The notes under the pieces: model-generated
The model's input: only the letters and a program-made list of their open reading frames with translations
Told to the model about the DNA's origin: nothing
Databases searched by the model: none
Program-made: the position numbers and the translations under genes
DNA from: Jiangella anatolica
GTDB taxonomy: Bacteria; Actinomycetota; Actinomycetes; Jiangellales; Jiangellaceae
Direction of reading: 5' to 3'
Length of the DNA stretch: 64,000 bases
Assembly: GCF_003236295.1 (NCBI RefSeq)
Contig: NZ_POTW01000022.1
Location: 17,625-81,624 of the forward strand
Shown: positions 51,051 to 58,498 of the stretch, piece by piece
Numbering within the stretch: position 1 is the first letter of the stretch
Layout of the letters: every line of letters begins with the position of its first letter

Positions 51051-52475
51051 GTGCTGCTGACGCTGACCTCGACCGCCGACCACGCCACCGATCTCGGCTA
51101 TCTGCTGCACAAGCATCCCGAGCGGGTGCAGAGCTTCGACCTGAGCGTCGGCACCGCGCACGTCTTCTACCCGGAGGCGACGGACCAGCGGTGCACCGTC
51201 GCGCTGCTGCTCGAGGTCGACCCGATCGGCCTCGTCCGCGGCCGGCGGTTCGGCGGCGACGCGCTCAGCCTGGCGCAGTACGTCAACGACCGGCCGTACG
51301 CGGTGTCGTCGATGCTGTCGGTGGCGCTGGGCCGGGTGTTCGGGTCGGCGCTGAAGGGACGCTGCGACGCGCGGCCGGAGCTGGTCGGCGTGCCGCTGCC
51401 GCTGGAGGTCCGCCTCCCGGCGCTGGCCGGCGCCGGCATCGTCACCGGGCTGTTCGCGCCGCTGGGCTGGACGGTCGACGCGGCGGTGCGGCCGCTGGAC
51501 CCGGAGCTCCCGGAATGGGGCGACTCCCGCTACGCCGACGTGACGCTGCGCGGCACGCTGCCGCTGGACCGGGCGCTCTCGCACCTCTACGTGCTGCTGC
51601 CGGTGCTCGACGGCGCCAAGCACTACTGGGTGAGCAGCGACGAGGTCGACAAGCTGATCCGCACCGGCGGATCCTGGCTGGCCCAGCACCCGGAGCGGGA
51701 CGCGATCGTCACGCGCTACCTGGCGCGCAAGCGCGGCTTCGTCGCCGACGCGCTGAGCCGGCTGGCCGAGCTGGACGACGCGCCCGCCCTCGCCGACGAG
51801 ACCGACGCGGCCGACGAGACCGACGAGGCGGGCGAGATCGAGGCGGCCGGCGAGGCGTCCGTGCCGCTGGCGACGCTGCGCCGGGCGGCCGTCGTCGAGC
51901 AGTTGAAGGCGGCGGGCGCGCGCCGCGTCGTCGACCTCGGCTGCGGCGAGGGGATGCTGCTGCGCGAGCTGCTGGCCGACCCGTCGTTCACCGAGATCGT
52001 CGGCGCCGACGTCGCGCCGCGGGTGCTGGAGAAGGCGGCCGGCCGGCTGCACCTGGACCGGATGGGCGACCGGCAGCGCGAGCGCATCACGCTGCTGCAG
52101 TCGTCTGCGGTCTACCGCGACGATCGGCTGGCCGGCTTCGACGCCGTCGTCCTCATGGAGGTGATCGAGCACGTCGACCCGGACCGGCTGCCCGATCTGG
52201 AGCGGACGGTGTTCGCGCACGCGCGGCCGCGCACGGTCGTCGTCACCACGCCGAACGCCGAGTACAACGTGCTGTTCCCGAGCCTGCACGAGGGCGGGCT
52301 GCGGCACCGGGACCACCGCTTCGAGTGGGGCCGGGCGGAGTTCGCCGCCTGGGCCGAGCGCGTCGCGCAGGCGCACGGCTACACCGTCGCCCACGCGCCC
52401 GTCGGCGAGCCCGATCCCGGCGCCGGCCCGCCGACCCAGCTCGCGACGTTCACCCGGTCGGAGGCGCCGGCATGA
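51051..52475 (+). CDS. hen1: 3'-terminal RNA ribose 2'-O-methyltransferase Hen1 (bacterial)
   Basis: 474 residues. The N-terminal Hen1-specific domain (MLLTLTSTADHATDLGYLLHKHPER split by one residue class) is followed from about residue 270 by a methyltransferase: SAM motif VVDLGCGEGM (~294), metal/active-site MEVIEHVD (~370) and TTPNAEYN (~402). Bacterial Hen1 methylates the 2'-OH at a broken RNA 3' end before ligation, so the repaired RNA resists re-cleavage. GTG 51051 follows a GAGAAT -10-like box, probably leaderless. Its stop overlaps pnkp by ATGA. Confidence 0.95.
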   Translation: MLLTLTSTADHATDLGYLLHKHPERVQSFDLSVGTAHVFYPEATDQRCTVALLLEVDPIGLVRGRRFGGDALSLAQYVNDRPYAVSSMLSVALGRVFGSALKGRCDARPELVGVPLPLEVRLPALAGAGIVTGLFAPLGWTVDAAVRPLDPELPEWGDSRYADVTLRGTLPLDRALSHLYVLLPVLDGAKHYWVSSDEVDKLIRTGGSWLAQHPERDAIVTRYLARKRGFVADALSRLAELDDAPALADETDAADETDEAGEIEAAGEASVPLATLRRAAVVEQLKAAGARRVVDLGCGEGMLLRELLADPSFTEIVGADVAPRVLEKAAGRLHLDRMGDRQRERITLLQSSAVYRDDRLAGFDAVVLMEVIEHVDPDRLPDLERTVFAHARPRTVVVTTPNAEYNVLFPSLHEGGLRHRDHRFEWGRAEFAAWAERVAQAHGYTVAHAPVGEPDPGAGPPTQLATFTRSEAPA

Positions 52476-54994
52476 CCGGCATCGCGATCCCGGAGCTGTC
52501 GCTCGTCGCGCTGGTCGGCGTGTCCGGATCCGGCAAGTCGACGTTCGCCGCCCAGCACTTCGGCCGGTTCGAGGTCGTGTCCAGCGACTTCTGCCGCGGC
52601 CTGGTCGCCGACGACGAGAACGACCAGACCGTCAGCGCCGCCGCGTTCGACGTCCTCCACTACATCGCCGGGAAGCGGCTGGAGGGCGGCCGGCTCACCG
52701 TCGTCGATGCCACGAACGTGCAGCGCGACGCCCGGCGCCAGCTCCTCGACCTCGCGAGGGCGCACGACGTGCTGCCGGTCGCGATCGTCCTCGACGTCCC
52801 GGAGAGCGTCTGCCTGGAGCGCAACCGCAACCGCCCGGACCGCGACTTCGGCCCGCACGTCGTCCGGCGCCAGCGCGACCAGTTGCGCCGTTCGCTCAAG
52901 GGACTGGCGAAGGAGGGCTTCCGGCAGGTGCACGTGCTGCGCTCGATCGACGAGATCGAGGCGGTGACGATCACGCGTGAGCGGCTCTACAACGACCGCC
53001 GCGACGAGCACGGCCCGTTCGACGTCATCGGCGACGTGCACGGCTGCCGCTCGGAGCTGGTGAGCCTGCTGGAGCGGCTCGGCTACGTCGTGACCGACGA
53101 TGACGCCGTCCACCCCGAGGGCCGCCGGGTGATCTTCCTCGGCGACCTCGTCGACCGTGGCCCGGACAGCCCGGGCGTGCTGCGGCTGGCCATGGGCATG
53201 ACGGCGACCGGCCACGCGCTCGCCGTCCCGGGCAACCACGAGCACAAGCTGATCCGTGCCCTGGACGGCAAGCAGGTGAAGATCGGGCACGGGCTGGCCG
53301 AGACGCTGGCCCAGCTGGAGCGGCAGCCGCCGGAGTTCACCGTCGCCGTCCGCGAGTGGTGCCGCGGCCTGGTCTCGCACCTCGTCCTCGACGACGGCAA
53401 GCTGGTGGTCGCGCACGCCGGACTGAAGGAGGCCTACCACGGCCGCGCCTCCGGGCGCGTCCGCTCGTTCGCGCTGTACGGCGACACGACCGGCGAGACC
53501 GACGAGTTCGGCCTGCCGGTGCGCTACCCGTGGGCGAACGACTACCGCGGCCGCGCGATGGTGCTGTACGGGCACACGCCGACGCCGGAGCCGGAGTGGG
53601 TCAACAACACGATGTGCCTCGACACCGGCTGCGTGTTCGGCGGTCACCTCACCGCGCTGCGCTACCCGGAGCGCGAGGTCGTCCAGGTGCCGGCTGAGCG
53701 GGTCTGGTACGAGCCGGTGAAGCCGCTGGTCCCGTCGGCGCCGGTCTGCGGCGGCGACGAGCTGGACCTCACCGACGTGCTCGGCAAGCGGGTCGTCGAG
53801 ACCGCGCACCACGGCCGGGTGACGGTGCGCGCGGAGAACGCGGCCGGCGCGCTGGAGGTGATGAGCCGGTTCGCGCTGCACCCGCGCTGGCTGCCGTACC
53901 TGCCGCCGACGATGGCGCCGGTCGCGACGTCGCCGCTGCCGGACCTGCTGGAGCACCCGGCCGAGGCGTTCGCCGCGTTCGCCGCCGACGGCGTCGGCGA
54001 GGTCGTGTGCGAGGAGAAGCACATGGGCTCGCGGGCCGTGCTGCTGGTCTGCCGCGACGCGGAGACCGCGGCCCGGCGGTTCGGCGCGCCGGCCGGCGAG
54101 ACCGGCGCCGTCTACACCCGGACCGGCCGCTCGTTCTTCCCGCCGGCGCTGACGGAGCAGCTGCTCGGCGACGTGCGGGCGGCGGTGTCCGCGGCCGGGC
54201 TGTGGGACGAGCCGGCCACCGGCTGGCTGCTGCTCGACGCCGAGCTGCTGCCGTGGTCGGTGAAGGCCGGGCCGCTGCTGCGCGACCAGTACGCCGCGGT
54301 CGGCGCGGCCGCCCGGTCGGCGCTCCCCGCAGCGGTGACGGCGCTGTCGGCCGCCGCGGCGCGCGGCCTGGACGTCGCCGCGCTGCTGGACCGGACCCGG
54401 TCGCGGGCGGTGAACGCCGACGCGTTCGCGGCCGCGTACCGGCGCTACGTGTGGCCGGTCGACGGGCTCGACGGCGTGCAGGTGGCGCCGTTCCAGCTGC
54501 TCGCGACCGAGGGCGCGACGTACCACGACCGGCCGCACGCCTGGCACCTGGAGCTGGCCGACCGCCTGGTCGCCGCGGACCCCGTCCGCTTCCGTCCGAC
54601 CCGCCGGCTGCGCGTGTCGACGTCGTCGCCGGAGTCCGTCGCGGCCGGCGTCGAGTGGTGGGCGTCGCTGACCGGCGACGGTGGCGAGGGGATGGTCGTC
54701 AAGCCGGCCGCCGGGCTCGTCCGCGGGAGGAAGGGGCTGGTCCAGCCGGGCCTCAAGGTGCGCGGCCGCGAGTACCTGCGGCTCATCTACGGCCCCGACT
54801 ACACCGAGCCGGCGAACTTGGCGCGGCTGAAGGACCGCGGGCTCGGGCACAAGCGGTCGCTGGCGCTGCGCGAGTACGCGCTCGGCCTGGAGGCCCTGGA
54901 GCGCCTGGCCCGGTCCGAGCCGCTGTGGCGGGTGCACGAGCCGGTCTTCGCCGTGCTCGCGCTGGAGTCCGAGCCGGTCGACCCGCGACTGTAG
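52472..54994 (+). CDS. pnkp: Polynucleotide kinase-phosphatase-ligase Pnkp (RNA repair), 840 aa
   Basis: Three modules. The 5'-OH kinase has P-loop GVSGSGKST (Lys22) and VVDATNVQRDARR. The 2',3'-phosphatase of the calcineurin type starts at about residue 180 (VIGDVHGC, FLGDLVDRGPDS, VPGNHEHK, LYGHTP). A C-terminal ligase/adenylyltransferase has nucleotidyl-Lys516 in EEKHMGSRAV and GEGMVVKP. With Hen1 it forms the heterotetrameric bacterial RNA-repair complex that mends ribotoxin-cleaved tRNA. Full length, all motifs intact. The stop codon is inside an NrtR-type operator (54992-55008). Confidence 0.95.
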   Translation: MTGIAIPELSLVALVGVSGSGKSTFAAQHFGRFEVVSSDFCRGLVADDENDQTVSAAAFDVLHYIAGKRLEGGRLTVVDATNVQRDARRQLLDLARAHDVLPVAIVLDVPESVCLERNRNRPDRDFGPHVVRRQRDQLRRSLKGLAKEGFRQVHVLRSIDEIEAVTITRERLYNDRRDEHGPFDVIGDVHGCRSELVSLLERLGYVVTDDDAVHPEGRRVIFLGDLVDRGPDSPGVLRLAMGMTATGHALAVPGNHEHKLIRALDGKQVKIGHGLAETLAQLERQPPEFTVAVREWCRGLVSHLVLDDGKLVVAHAGLKEAYHGRASGRVRSFALYGDTTGETDEFGLPVRYPWANDYRGRAMVLYGHTPTPEPEWVNNTMCLDTGCVFGGHLTALRYPEREVVQVPAERVWYEPVKPLVPSAPVCGGDELDLTDVLGKRVVETAHHGRVTVRAENAAGALEVMSRFALHPRWLPYLPPTMAPVATSPLPDLLEHPAEAFAAFAADGVGEVVCEEKHMGSRAVLLVCRDAETAARRFGAPAGETGAVYTRTGRSFFPPALTEQLLGDVRAAVSAAGLWDEPATGWLLLDAELLPWSVKAGPLLRDQYAAVGAAARSALPAAVTALSAAAARGLDVAALLDRTRSRAVNADAFAAAYRRYVWPVDGLDGVQVAPFQLLATEGATYHDRPHAWHLELADRLVAADPVRFRPTRRLRVSTSSPESVAAGVEWWASLTGDGGEGMVVKPAAGLVRGRKGLVQPGLKVRGREYLRLIYGPDYTEPANLARLKDRGLGHKRSLALREYALGLEALERLARSEPLWRVHEPVFAVLALESEPVDPRL

Positions 54995-55047
54995 TCAGCG
55001 TGACACTAAGGCGCTATCGTCTCCTGTAGTCACCCTGACTACAGGAG
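54992..55047. promoter_or_regulatory. Tandem NrtR boxes upstream of pnuC
   Basis: Box 1, TAGTCAGCGTGACACTA (54992-55008), contains the GT-N7-AC core of NrtR sites and includes the pnkp stop codon. Box 2 (55021-55047) is a perfect palindrome with 12-base arms (CTCCTGTAGTCA / TGACTACAGGAG) around CCC, also with GT-N7-AC. Its right arm contains the pnuC ribosome-binding site AGGAGG. Centres are 35 bases apart. The nrtR gene is third in the operon. Confidence 0.8.
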
Positions 55048-55053
55048 GCGATG

Positions 55054-55686
55054 ATGATCGACTGGTTGCAGTCTCCGGCGTGGACGGCGTTCGGCGCGCC
55101 CACCAGCCGGGCCGAGCTGCTGGGCTTCCTGACCGGCGCCGCCTGCGTCTGGCTGGTCGGCCGGCAGTCGCTGTGGAACTGGCCGGTCGGCATCGCGAAC
55201 AACCTGCTGTGGATCGCGCTGTTCGCGTCGGCAGGGCTCTATGCCGACTCGGGGCTGCAGGTCGTGTACATCGGGCTGGCGGTGTGGGGCTGGTGGAACT
55301 GGCTGAACGGCGGCGGCGCGGCGGCGCTGCCCGTCACCGGGGTGACGGGGCGCGAGTGGGCCGGGCTGGCCGTGGCCGGAGTCGCGGGAACGGCGACGCT
55401 GACCGTCGCCCTGGCCGCCTGGACGCCGTCGACGGTGCCGTTCTGGGACGCTGTCACGACGGTGCTGTCGCTGCTCGCGACCTGGGGTCAGGCGCGCAAG
55501 CGGTGGCAGTCCTGGCTGTTGTGGATCGCGGCCGACCTCGTGTACGTGCCGCTCTACCTGCACAAGGGGCTGACGTTGACGGCGTTGCTCTATGCCGGGT
55601 TCCTCGGGTTGTGCGTGGCCGGTCTGGTGCGCTGGCGCACGTCGATGGCCGGGACGAGCGCGACCGTCCCCGTACCGGCCGGGTGA
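55054..55686 (+). CDS. pnuC: Nicotinamide riboside transporter PnuC
   Basis: About 210 residues, seven to eight membrane helices with PnuC features: NWPVGIANNLLWIALFASAGLYADSGLQ (here in parts), VYIGLAVWGWWNWL, and LLWIAADLVYVPLYLHKGL. Facilitates uptake of nicotinamide riboside, trapped by phosphorylation by NadR. ATG 55054 has better spacing (5 bases) from AGGAGG than ATG 55051. The ribosome-binding site is in the NrtR palindrome. It overlaps nadR by GTGA if nadR starts at 55683. Confidence 0.93.
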   Translation: MIDWLQSPAWTAFGAPTSRAELLGFLTGAACVWLVGRQSLWNWPVGIANNLLWIALFASAGLYADSGLQVVYIGLAVWGWWNWLNGGGAAALPVTGVTGREWAGLAVAGVAGTATLTVALAAWTPSTVPFWDAVTTVLSLLATWGQARKRWQSWLLWIAADLVYVPLYLHKGLTLTALLYAGFLGLCVAGLVRWRTSMAGTSATVPVPAG

Positions 55687-56801
55687 CGACGATGTACCGC
55701 CACGCCCTGGTCATCGGGAAGTTCTACCCGCCGCACGCGGGTCACCATCACCTCGTCCGGACCGCGGCGACGGTGGCCGAGCGGGTCACCGTCGTCGCGA
55801 TGGCGGCGGCGACGGAGAGCCTGCCGCTGGCCGACCGCGTGCGCTGGCTTCGTGAGGTGCATGCCGTCGATCCCGGCGTGGTCGTGACCGGCGTCCGCTG
55901 CGACGCGCCGATGGACCTCGAATCGGAGACGGTCTGGGCGGCGCAGGTCGCCTCGATGCGGGCCGCGACCGCCGCCGTCACCGCCACCCCGATCGATGTC
56001 GTACTCACCGGAGAGGCGTACGGCGCCGAACTGGCTCGCCGGTTCGGGGCGGCTCACGTCGCCGTGGATCCGGATCGGACCCAGGTGCCGGTGTCGGCGA
56101 CGGCGGTCCGCGCCGATCTCGCCGGGCACTGGCATCGGCTGGCCGCGCCGGTCCGCCGCGACCTCGCCTGCCGGGTGGTCGTCGTGGGCGCCGAGTCGAC
56201 CGGGACGACGACGGTGAGCCAGGTGCTGGCCGAGCACTACCGAGCCCGCGGTGGCGTCTGGCGGGCGACCGCCTGGGTGCCGGAGTACGGGCGGCACTAC
56301 ACCGTCGCGAAGCTGGCCCAGTCGCGAGTCGGCCGGCCGGAGGCCGAGGTGACCGACCTGGTGTGGACCGCGCCGGACTTCGCCGTCATCGCGGGCCGGC
56401 AGAACCGGATGGAGGACCTGGCGGCGGCGACCGGGTCGCCCCTGGTGGTCTGCGACACCGACGCCTTCGCCACGACGATCTGGGAGCGGCGCTACCTCGG
56501 CCGCGACAGCCACCACGCCCGCGTTGCCGGCACGGTCGACCTCCCGCGACGTGACGTCTACCTGGTCACCGACCACATCGGGGTGCCGTTCGTCCAGGAC
56601 GGTCTGCGCGACGGCGAGCAGGTGCGGGCGAGGATGACCGGCTGGTTCACGGCGGCGCTCACGGCCGCCGGGCACTCGTGGGTGCTGCTGACGGGCACGC
56701 TGGACCAGCGGCTACGGCTCGCCGTGCGGGTGGTCGACCAGCTGCTCGCGGTACGGTGCAGCTTCGCGGAGCCGATGAAGGCGGAGGCAGTTGGCGGGTA
56801 G
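55683..56801 (+). CDS. nadR: NadR-like NMN adenylyltransferase / ribosylnicotinamide kinase
   Basis: The N-terminal nucleotidyltransferase has GKFYPPHAGHHHLV (HxGH motif) and VPVSATAVRADL (ISGTxIR-like). The C-terminal kinase domain (from ~165) has the P-loop position occupied by GAESTGTTTVS, where Thr replaces the Walker A Lys, then EYGRHYT and VCDTDAFATTIWERRY. Together they would convert nicotinamide riboside to NMN and NAD. Start GTG 55683 (coupled to pnuC stop) or ATG 55692. The Lys loss makes kinase activity uncertain. Confidence 0.88.
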   Translation: MTTMYRHALVIGKFYPPHAGHHHLVRTAATVAERVTVVAMAAATESLPLADRVRWLREVHAVDPGVVVTGVRCDAPMDLESETVWAAQVASMRAATAAVTATPIDVVLTGEAYGAELARRFGAAHVAVDPDRTQVPVSATAVRADLAGHWHRLAAPVRRDLACRVVVVGAESTGTTTVSQVLAEHYRARGGVWRATAWVPEYGRHYTVAKLAQSRVGRPEAEVTDLVWTAPDFAVIAGRQNRMEDLAAATGSPLVVCDTDAFATTIWERRYLGRDSHHARVAGTVDLPRRDVYLVTDHIGVPFVQDGLRDGEQVRARMTGWFTAALTAAGHSWVLLTGTLDQRLRLAVRVVDQLLAVRCSFAEPMKAEAVGG

Positions 56802-57522
56802 GGGCGAGCAGAGCGACGAGCGGGCGTACGACCCGGCCGCCTTCCCGCCGTTCGCCGTGACGGCGGACCTGGCCGTGTTCACGTTGCGCGACGGTTCGCT
56901 CTGCCTGTTGCTGGTCCGCCGAGGCGTCGAGCCGTTCGCCGGGTGCTGGGCGCTCCCTGGCGGCTTCGTACAACCGCACGAGTCGGCCGACGAGGCGGCC
57001 CGGCGTGAACTGGCCGAGGAGACCGGTGTCGAGTTCGCCGGTCACCTCGAACAACTCGCCACCTACAGCGACCCGGATCGCGATCCGCGGATGCGTGTGG
57101 TGTCCGTCGCCTACGTCGCGCTCGCGCCGTCGTTGCCCGACGTCGCCGGCGGGAGCGACGCGGCCGAGGCGCGGTGGTGGCCGGTCACGTCGATGCGGCC
57201 GGCCGAGCTGGCGTTCGACCACGCGCACATCGTGGGCGACGCGCTGGAGCGGGTCCGGGCGAAGCTGGAATACACGACCCTGGCCACCCAGTTCGTCGAC
57301 GAGCCGTTCACAGTCCGTGACCTCCAGGAGGTCTACGAGGCGGTGTGGGGGGTCACCTGGGACCGGGCGAACTTCCGCCGCAAGGTGCTCTCGACCCCCG
57401 GCTTCGTCGTCTCCGTCGAGCACGGCGTGCGGCCCGGCTCGGCGACCGGCGGCCGGTCCGCCCAGCTCTATCGCAGGGGCGACGCGCTTGCGCTGTACCC
57501 GCCGATCCTGCGGCCGAAATAA
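56791..57522 (+). CDS. nrtR: NrtR: Nudix-related transcriptional regulator of NAD metabolism, 243 aa
   Basis: An N-terminal Nudix domain (LAVFTLRDGSLCLLLVRRG, intact Nudix box around RRELAEETG) is fused to a C-terminal winged helix (FTVRDLQEVYEAVWG, NFRRKVLSTPGFV). This is the NrtR layout, where ADP-ribose or related NAD products relieve repression. TTG 56791 is the start, with GGAGG 3 bases upstream, inside the end of nadR (11-base overlap). It probably binds the boxes at 54992-55047 and represses its own operon. Confidence 0.9.
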   Translation: MAGRGEQSDERAYDPAAFPPFAVTADLAVFTLRDGSLCLLLVRRGVEPFAGCWALPGGFVQPHESADEAARRELAEETGVEFAGHLEQLATYSDPDRDPRMRVVSVAYVALAPSLPDVAGGSDAAEARWWPVTSMRPAELAFDHAHIVGDALERVRAKLEYTTLATQFVDEPFTVRDLQEVYEAVWGVTWDRANFRRKVLSTPGFVVSVEHGVRPGSATGGRSAQLYRRGDALALYPPILRPK

Positions 57523-57526
57523 AAGG

Positions 57527-57555
57527 TTGCCGTGGACATAGTGTCCACGTACAGT
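57527..57555 (+). promoter_or_regulatory. Promoter with operator in its spacer (marR pair)
   Basis: -35 TTGCCG (57527-57532), 17-base spacer, -10 TACAGT (57550-57555). The spacer is almost entirely the perfect inverted repeat CGTGGACA-TAG-TGTCCACG (57531-57549). A bound MarR dimer would block the polymerase directly. Confidence 0.8.
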
Positions 57556-57563
57556 TTTTCGGG

Positions 57564-58028
57564 ATGAAGAAGCATCCGACACCGGGCTACCTGATCTGGC
57601 GGCTGGCCACCAAGTGGGGCGCGCTGCTGGACCGGGTGCTCGCGCCGTTCGGGCTCACCCAGGCGCAGTTCTCCGTGCTCGGCACGCTCTACGGCATCTC
57701 CAAGGGCGGCGGGCAGCCCAGCCAGCGGGAACTGTCCGACCACACCGGCCTGGACCCGGTCTTCGTCTCCAAGCTGGTACGCACGCTCGAGGGCAACGGC
57801 CTGGTGCGCCGCAGCACCGACCCGGCCGACTCGCGCGCCGTCCGGCTCGCCCTCACCGACAACGGCACCGAGGTCGTCCAGGCCGCGGGCGAGCGCGTCA
57901 TGGCACTGCAGGAGCAGCTCGCCGCGCCGCTCGGCGGGCCCGAGAGCGAGCAGACCCGCGCCTTCGTCGCCACCCTCACCACCCTGCTCGAGGCGCCACC
58001 GCCGCAGGACCCCGGGAGGTCCGCATGA
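57564..58028 (+). CDS. MarR family transcriptional regulator, 154 aa
   Basis: Winged helix: GLTQAQFSVLGTLYGISKGG, recognition helix region LSDHTGLDPVFVSKLVRTLE and wing RRSTDPADSRAVRLALTDNG. ATG 57564 with TCGGG upstream, only 9 bases after the -10 box, so near-leaderless. Autoregulation through the palindrome at 57531-57549 is likely. It overlaps the next regulator-like gene by ATGA. Confidence 0.92.
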   Translation: MKKHPTPGYLIWRLATKWGALLDRVLAPFGLTQAQFSVLGTLYGISKGGGQPSQRELSDHTGLDPVFVSKLVRTLEGNGLVRRSTDPADSRAVRLALTDNGTEVVQAAGERVMALQEQLAAPLGGPESEQTRAFVATLTTLLEAPPPQDPGRSA

Positions 58029-58459
58029 TCACCACCCCGTTCATCGGTGTCGACATCGGCGCCGCCGCCAAGGCCATCCACTCGTTGCTCGGCCTGATCC
58101 TCGACGCCCGCGGCGTCACGCTGGCCGAGTGGGTCGCGCTGCGCACGCTGGGCACCTCGCCCGGCCGGGTGTCGCAGCCGTCCCTGCGCGACGGCCTGGT
58201 GCTGGCGCTCGACATCGACGCCGTCGAGGCGACGGCGGTGCTCTGCGCGCTGGAGGACCGCGGTCTGCTGGCCTACGACACGTACGAGCAGGCGGGGCTG
58301 ACGTCGGCCGGGCGGGCCCAGTACGACGAGCTGCACGCGGGGGTCGTCGCGGTGACGGCGCAGGCCTACGCCGGCATCGACGCCGAGGAGCTGGCGACGA
58401 CGCGGCGGGTGCTCGCCACGGTCGTCGCGCGGGCGGCGGAGCTGCGTTCGGAGCTCTAG
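58025..58459 (+). CDS. MarR-like winged-helix protein, 144 aa
   Basis: Helical/winged-helix protein resembling a divergent MarR member: LGLILDARGVTLAEWVALRTL, then DIDAVEATAVLCALEDRGLLA and LTSAGRAQYDELH. GGGAGG precedes ATG 58025, which overlaps the preceding marR stop. Two MarR-type proteins in one transcript could form a heterodimer or act on different operators. It lies directly upstream of the MFS gene. Confidence 0.75.
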   Translation: MITTPFIGVDIGAAAKAIHSLLGLILDARGVTLAEWVALRTLGTSPGRVSQPSLRDGLVLALDIDAVEATAVLCALEDRGLLAYDTYEQAGLTSAGRAQYDELHAGVVAVTAQAYAGIDAEELATTRRVLATVVARAAELRSEL

Positions 58460-58460
58460 C

Positions 58461-58488
58461 TTGACCTGAACATTGGTTCAGGTTGTCT
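58461..58488 (+). promoter_or_regulatory. Promoter and operator of the MFS exporter gene
   Basis: -35 TTGACC (58461-58466) and -10 TTGTCT (58483-58488) with a 16-base spacer. The perfect inverted repeat ACCTGAAC-ATTG-GTTCAGGT (58464-58483) covers the spacer. Its sequence differs from the 57531 operator, so another regulator (perhaps the second MarR-like protein) may bind. Confidence 0.65.
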
Positions 58489-58498
58489 GCTGGGGTCC

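Noticed and set aside
52379..54937. An 852-codon minus-strand frame antisense to pnkp
   Set aside because: Shadow of pnkp, whose kinase, phosphatase and ligase motifs are all intact.
50141..54994. Real SDR-Pnkp fusion protein of 1617 residues
   Set aside because: The middle ~470 residues are out-of-frame hen1 translation with no fold. hen1 and pnkp have their own starts with a normal ATGA overlap. Kept only as an observation on the missing stop.
57531..57549. Possible DnaA boxes (TGTCCAC, GTGGACA)
   Set aside because: The two halves form one perfect palindrome inside a promoter spacer of a MarR gene, so an operator is the better reading.
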